Shown here one piece after another: positions 25,704 to 28,361 of a DNA stretch of 28,361 nt (positions within the stretch are counted from its first letter, which is position 1; each line of letters starts with the position of its first letter). This DNA comes from JANXLS01 sp038227045 (GTDB lineage Bacteria > Planctomycetota > SZUA-567 > H5-PLA8). The translations under genes and the position numbers were made by a program. Location of the stretch: assembly GCA_038227045.1 (NCBI GenBank), contig JBBRQD010000075.1, positions 1 through 28,361 on the forward strand, given 5' to 3'. The notes under the pieces are model-generated. The model did no database searches and was not told the DNA's origin. It saw nothing but the letters and a program-made list of their open reading frames with translations.

Positions 25704-26315
25704 ATGAAAATTGTTCCGTGCATTTTACTTTTATTGTCAGCCACCGCATTCGGATTTGAATGGCCCGCAAGCGATGCCGATATCGATGCGTTGCTGCGTG
25801 AGAAGAGCGCAAAGTATCGCACGATGTCGGACGCTGTTCGAACGCGCCAGAACTATCGCTTCGAAACGACGCAAAGCGTTCCGCTGGGCATGGTCGCGGG
25901 CGACACCGATAAAAAAGGCTTGATCATCCAGTTGAATCCCGAGCTGAAAGGCGATCGGCGCGTGTCGATCCTCATCTGGGAAATGGTCAACGCCTTTCAA
26001 CGCCCGCGATTCGACGAGATCGACAAGCGGGCGCGAGACGGAACGATTGCGTCGCATCAGGAGTTCGGCTTGAGAATGGAGCTGATCGAATACGACAGCT
26101 TCCGGCATCACCGCGATGTCCTCGAAGACCTGCAGAAATCGATCGAACCGATCGGTCCTGAATTCGTCAAATTCCTGGTCCCGCAAGCAACGAAACTGGA
26201 CGATTACAAAATCCCCTTCGCACACGATTACATCGAAGCTCAAGCAAAAAGCGGCCACACCCGGCATTATGAAAAATTTTACTATGTTCAAACTCGAACG
26301 AAGTCGCCGTTTTGA
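25704..26315 (+). CDS. Exported hypothetical protein, possible DUF6782-like putative metallopeptidase
   Basis: ATG 25704 follows AAAGAGAG and begins a signal peptide (MKIVPCILLLLSATAFG); the product has 203 residues. The core ILIWEMVNAFQRPRFDEI, RDGTIASHQEFGLRMELIEY and RHHRDVLEDL resembles the helical pair in DUF6782-type putative metallopeptidases (E-x-x-N-A followed by E-x-x-x-IEY). In that family the Glu/His positions could bind metal, but the canonical HExxH is missing here. I am not sure of the family. It lies alone between the metalloprotease-like gene and the Cys-rich hypothetical. Confidence 0.6.
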   Translation: MKIVPCILLLLSATAFGFEWPASDADIDALLREKSAKYRTMSDAVRTRQNYRFETTQSVPLGMVAGDTDKKGLIIQLNPELKGDRRVSILIWEMVNAFQRPRFDEIDKRARDGTIASHQEFGLRMELIEYDSFRHHRDVLEDLQKSIEPIGPEFVKFLVPQATKLDDYKIPFAHDYIEAQAKSGHTRHYEKFYYVQTRTKSPF

Positions 26316-26432
26316 CTTCGGGGACAAGTTGAGCAGTGTCAGCCGCTGCTGGCAGCTTCGCCGATTTTAACGGAAGGTCATTCTCTCGAAAGCGTCTCAT
26401 TACCAAAGCAGTTCGGCTTTGGATTACTTTCC

Positions 26433-26846
26433 ATGCGTTACCTCGTTGATGCCCGCGTCAAACCGGGTTGTGAAAAGAAGCTGTTACACGCCATCGACCG
26501 CGGCGCGTTGGGTGCCGGCTCCGTAGCCGGCGATGAATATGCCTGCAACATGCAGGCCGCGCGGCTGCGCGACGATGGATCCGTGCGCTGGGTTGAAACG
26601 TGTTTCTGCGCGACGCCGCTGGCTGAAGAACGTCATTATTGGGAGGAATTCTTCGAGCTGACCAGCGTCCGCGACGCTCATGCACGCGCCAATTGCCGCG
26701 ATCTCAACGGCACCGAGCCTTGGGCCTGCTGCAATTGCGACTGCACTAAAAAGCTCGAGGAAAAACTCGCCGCGACTGGCTGCGGATTCCTCGCGCAACC
26801 GCGTGAGAACGTCGCGCGATCGCCTGATTTACTTACTGACGCTTAA
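26433..26846 (+). CDS. Conserved Cys-rich hypothetical protein, 137 aa
   Basis: No signal peptide. The N-terminus MRYLVDARVKPGCEKKLLHA looks like a small ferredoxin-like alpha/beta fold. It is followed by GSVAGDEYACNMQAARLRDD, VETCFCATPLAEERHYWEEF and DLNGTEPWACCNCDCTKKLE. The Cys cluster (ACCNCDC) near residue 100 could bind a metal. I recall similar proteins in cyanobacteria and other phyla, without a known function. It overlaps the end of the convergent esterase gene by 18 bp. Confidence 0.75.
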   Translation: MRYLVDARVKPGCEKKLLHAIDRGALGAGSVAGDEYACNMQAARLRDDGSVRWVETCFCATPLAEERHYWEEFFELTSVRDAHARANCRDLNGTEPWACCNCDCTKKLEEKLAATGCGFLAQPRENVARSPDLLTDA

Positions 26847-28058
26847 CGTGCTCGGCTCGGCGCTCAGTTTCAAGCCGGGAATGGTGATGAGTCCCTGTTC
26901 ATCGGCCTTGCCTTCGCCTTTGGCGGTGCCGAAAGTCCAGTGAAATGCCTCACCCGGTTTGAGCCGAAAATTCTGTAACCGGCGCAGCGTTACATCGGCG
27001 CTCGCTTCTTTGGGGATTTCAAAACTTGTTTTAAGGTCCGCGGCAGTGACTAGGAAGAGAGACATTTCGAATTTATCCGCCGTGTCGCCGATATCTTTCC
27101 ATCTGAAGAATGCGTTGACCTGTCCCGAAGCCGTGTTTTTCAAATCGTCAGGCCACGGAAGTTTGCTGTTGCCGGTTGCATTCGTGAAGGCCGGATACGC
27201 CTCGTTCTTCTTGACGTTCAGCCAGTCGAAGGAATTGATCAGGTCGTTGATTTTCATGATCTGCGCGGAATTGTTGGCGTGCCCGAATGGCCCCCAATAA
27301 AAATAGAGCGCGTACTTGCGGTCGTTCATGGCTTTGACAAAACGTTCGTGTCCGGCCGACCAGCCGTCGTTCTGCGCGGAGTAGTCGATCGCAACCGGCG
27401 GGTCGGGCAGCTTGACATTTTCCGGCGGAGTTTGTGGCGGGAAGTACATGCGGTTGGAGACGTGTTCAATCCCGGCGGGCACATTGGCTTTGATCGCGGC
27501 GAACACATCGCCGTTGCGCATTCCGATTCCGAGCGTGCCGCTGCCACCCATCGAATTTCCACACAAATACACGCGGTTCGGATCGATCTCGTATTTTTCA
27601 ATCACCGCCTTGACCGTCGCCATCACGCGTTTTTCCACGGGCATGGGATCGCCGCCGGAATTCTTTTTGATGAGGTTGGCGTCTTTCACGTGCATGCCGC
27701 CCCACCACCAATCGCCCTTGTTTTCACGGCAGTCCACGTAGAGCGCGTAGAAGTCTTCCGGAGAATGATAGATGTCATGGTCGCCGACATGCAGCGTGCA
27801 TTTTACACACGACGTGACATCGTGTCCGGCGGAATGCAGCACGACATAAAGCGGTGCATTTTTTCGATCGACTTTGGGATGGACCACAATGTAAGTATCC
27901 TTTTGAGTCGCCGCATAACCCCATTCCGGCTTAACTTCCTGCCGTACGATTTCCAACGGTCTCCCGTTGATCGTCGGGTCTTTGACCGGATCCCATTTTT
28001 CTTCAGCAAGCAGCGAAAAAGCGACGGCAATAAACAGAGCGATCAAAGGAACTCTCAT
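26829..28058 (-). CDS. Exported alpha/beta-hydrolase esterase
   Basis: I use ATG at 28058: AGGAGT lies just upstream and the product (409 residues) then begins with a signal peptide (MRVPLIALFIAVAFSLLAEE). The 23 extra codons of the longer frame are unsupported. The alpha/beta-hydrolase core includes APLYVVLHSAGHD (oxyanion region) and VYLCGNSMGGSG, with nucleophile Ser169 in the G-x-S-x-G elbow. A candidate acid lies in PVAIDYSAQND and a candidate catalytic His in WGPFGHANN. This resembles polyhydroxybutyrate-depolymerase/feruloyl-esterase-type secreted hydrolases. The C-terminal 100 residues form a separate beta domain (FRWKDIGDTADKFEMSLFL). Likely secreted; the ester substrate is unknown. 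Confidence 0.82.
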   Translation of the reverse strand: MRVPLIALFIAVAFSLLAEEKWDPVKDPTINGRPLEIVRQEVKPEWGYAATQKDTYIVVHPKVDRKNAPLYVVLHSAGHDVTSCVKCTLHVGDHDIYHSPEDFYALYVDCRENKGDWWWGGMHVKDANLIKKNSGGDPMPVEKRVMATVKAVIEKYEIDPNRVYLCGNSMGGSGTLGIGMRNGDVFAAIKANVPAGIEHVSNRMYFPPQTPPENVKLPDPPVAIDYSAQNDGWSAGHERFVKAMNDRKYALYFYWGPFGHANNSAQIMKINDLINSFDWLNVKKNEAYPAFTNATGNSKLPWPDDLKNTASGQVNAFFRWKDIGDTADKFEMSLFLVTAADLKTSFEIPKEASADVTLRRLQNFRLKPGEAFHWTFGTAKGEGKADEQGLITIPGLKLSAEPSTLSVSK

Positions 28059-28192
28059 CGTGTACTCCTGATTGAACAATGTTGAAGCGGAGAGAATAAC
28101 CGCTTCCGCGTGCGCAGCGAGTGTCAACCCGACTGTACACTGAAAAATGGCGCAAAACCGGACTTGTCTTTGAAAATTGCGAACGAATTCGC

Positions 28193-28357
28193 TATTGACC
28201 CGCGCATTTCTAAAGCGTCGTTATCGCGCCGCGCCGGGCAAGTTGAACGAGGCGGTCGAGCAAAGGCGTATTGGGAAGATACGCCGTGCGAGACCAACGA
28301 AGTTCAACGCCGCCCGCCGCAAGCGAGAATGATGCTTTAGAAATGCGCGGGTCAATA
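28193..28357. repeat. Long foldback element with perfect 24-bp arms, 165 bp
   Basis: The arms (28193-28216 and 28334-28357) are exact reverse complements starting TATTGACCCGCGCATTTC. The interior is an imperfect palindrome ending in a central stem, GGCGTAT-TGGGAAG-ATACGCC (28267-28287). It lies about 135 bases upstream of the esterase start, at the window edge. The frame that reads through it is a by-product. Confidence 0.88.
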
Positions 28358-28361
28358 AGCA

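Noticed and set aside
28110..28340. 76-codon frame at the right end
   Set aside because: It reads through the palindrome at 28193-28357 and has no domain or ribosome-binding site.

Overview
The window is a GC-rich bacterial chromosome segment that looks like a member of the PVC group (Planctomycetes/Verrucomicrobia/Lentisphaerae) or a related environmental lineage. The best evidence is the adjacent cytochrome-c/DUF1549/DUF1553 gene and Tat-exported DUF1501 gene (8992-13445). Many long exported proteins with PKD, TIG, fibronectin-like and putative-Ig domains, and abundant palindromic repeats between genes, agree with this. The assignment is inference; no rRNA or taxonomic marker is present.

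Layout. 1-129 is the 3' end of a gene that may be a transposase. 250-1836 is an exported DUF4832-type barrel protein with two membrane-like segments in its middle. 1838-2236 holds a long foldback repeat and a remnant of an ADP-ribosylglycohydrolase start. 2237-5690 is the histidine-degradation pair hutU-hutH, separated by another foldback repeat. 5877-5963 is tRNA-Ser(CGA). 6238-8745 (minus) is an exported transglutaminase-like protein, divergent from the DUF1549/1553-DUF1501 pair at 8992-13445. 13541-14834 is a small graveyard of conflict genes: the tail of a polymorphic toxin, an intact AT-rich SUKH (SMI1/KNR4) immunity gene, the tail of a type II restriction-modification methyltransferase, and a 130-residue conserved hypothetical. 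14835-15919 has no convincing gene but holds two long foldback elements, a further hairpin and two short Cys-rich frames.

15920-16813 is a DHH/DHHA1 phosphoesterase. 17038-19746 is an exported C45-type Ntn hydrolase fused to a metallopeptidase-M1-like tail. 19970-23381 is a large repeat-rich surface protein whose signal peptide lies in a different frame from its body. It converges on 23705-25402 (minus), a metalloprotease-like exported protein. The two share a PKD domain and a similar C-terminal domain ending in GKxGxSGTGK. Strong terminator hairpins lie between them. 25704-26846 holds an exported hypothetical and a conserved Cys-rich hypothetical. 26829-28058 (minus) is an exported alpha/beta-hydrolase esterase, with another foldback repeat upstream of it.

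How the genes fit together. HutU and HutH catalyse the first two steps of histidine catabolism (histidine to urocanate to imidazolonepropionate); hutI and later genes are not in the window. Most other genes encode exported proteins (esterase, amidase-like hydrolase, transglutaminase, metalloprotease-like protein, glycosidase-like barrel), which suggests a lifestyle built on external polymers and cell-surface adhesion. The most unusual aspects are a set of five 164-193 bp foldback elements with unrelated arms but similar architecture, the pair of surface proteins sharing a C-terminal domain, and the conflict-gene graveyard.
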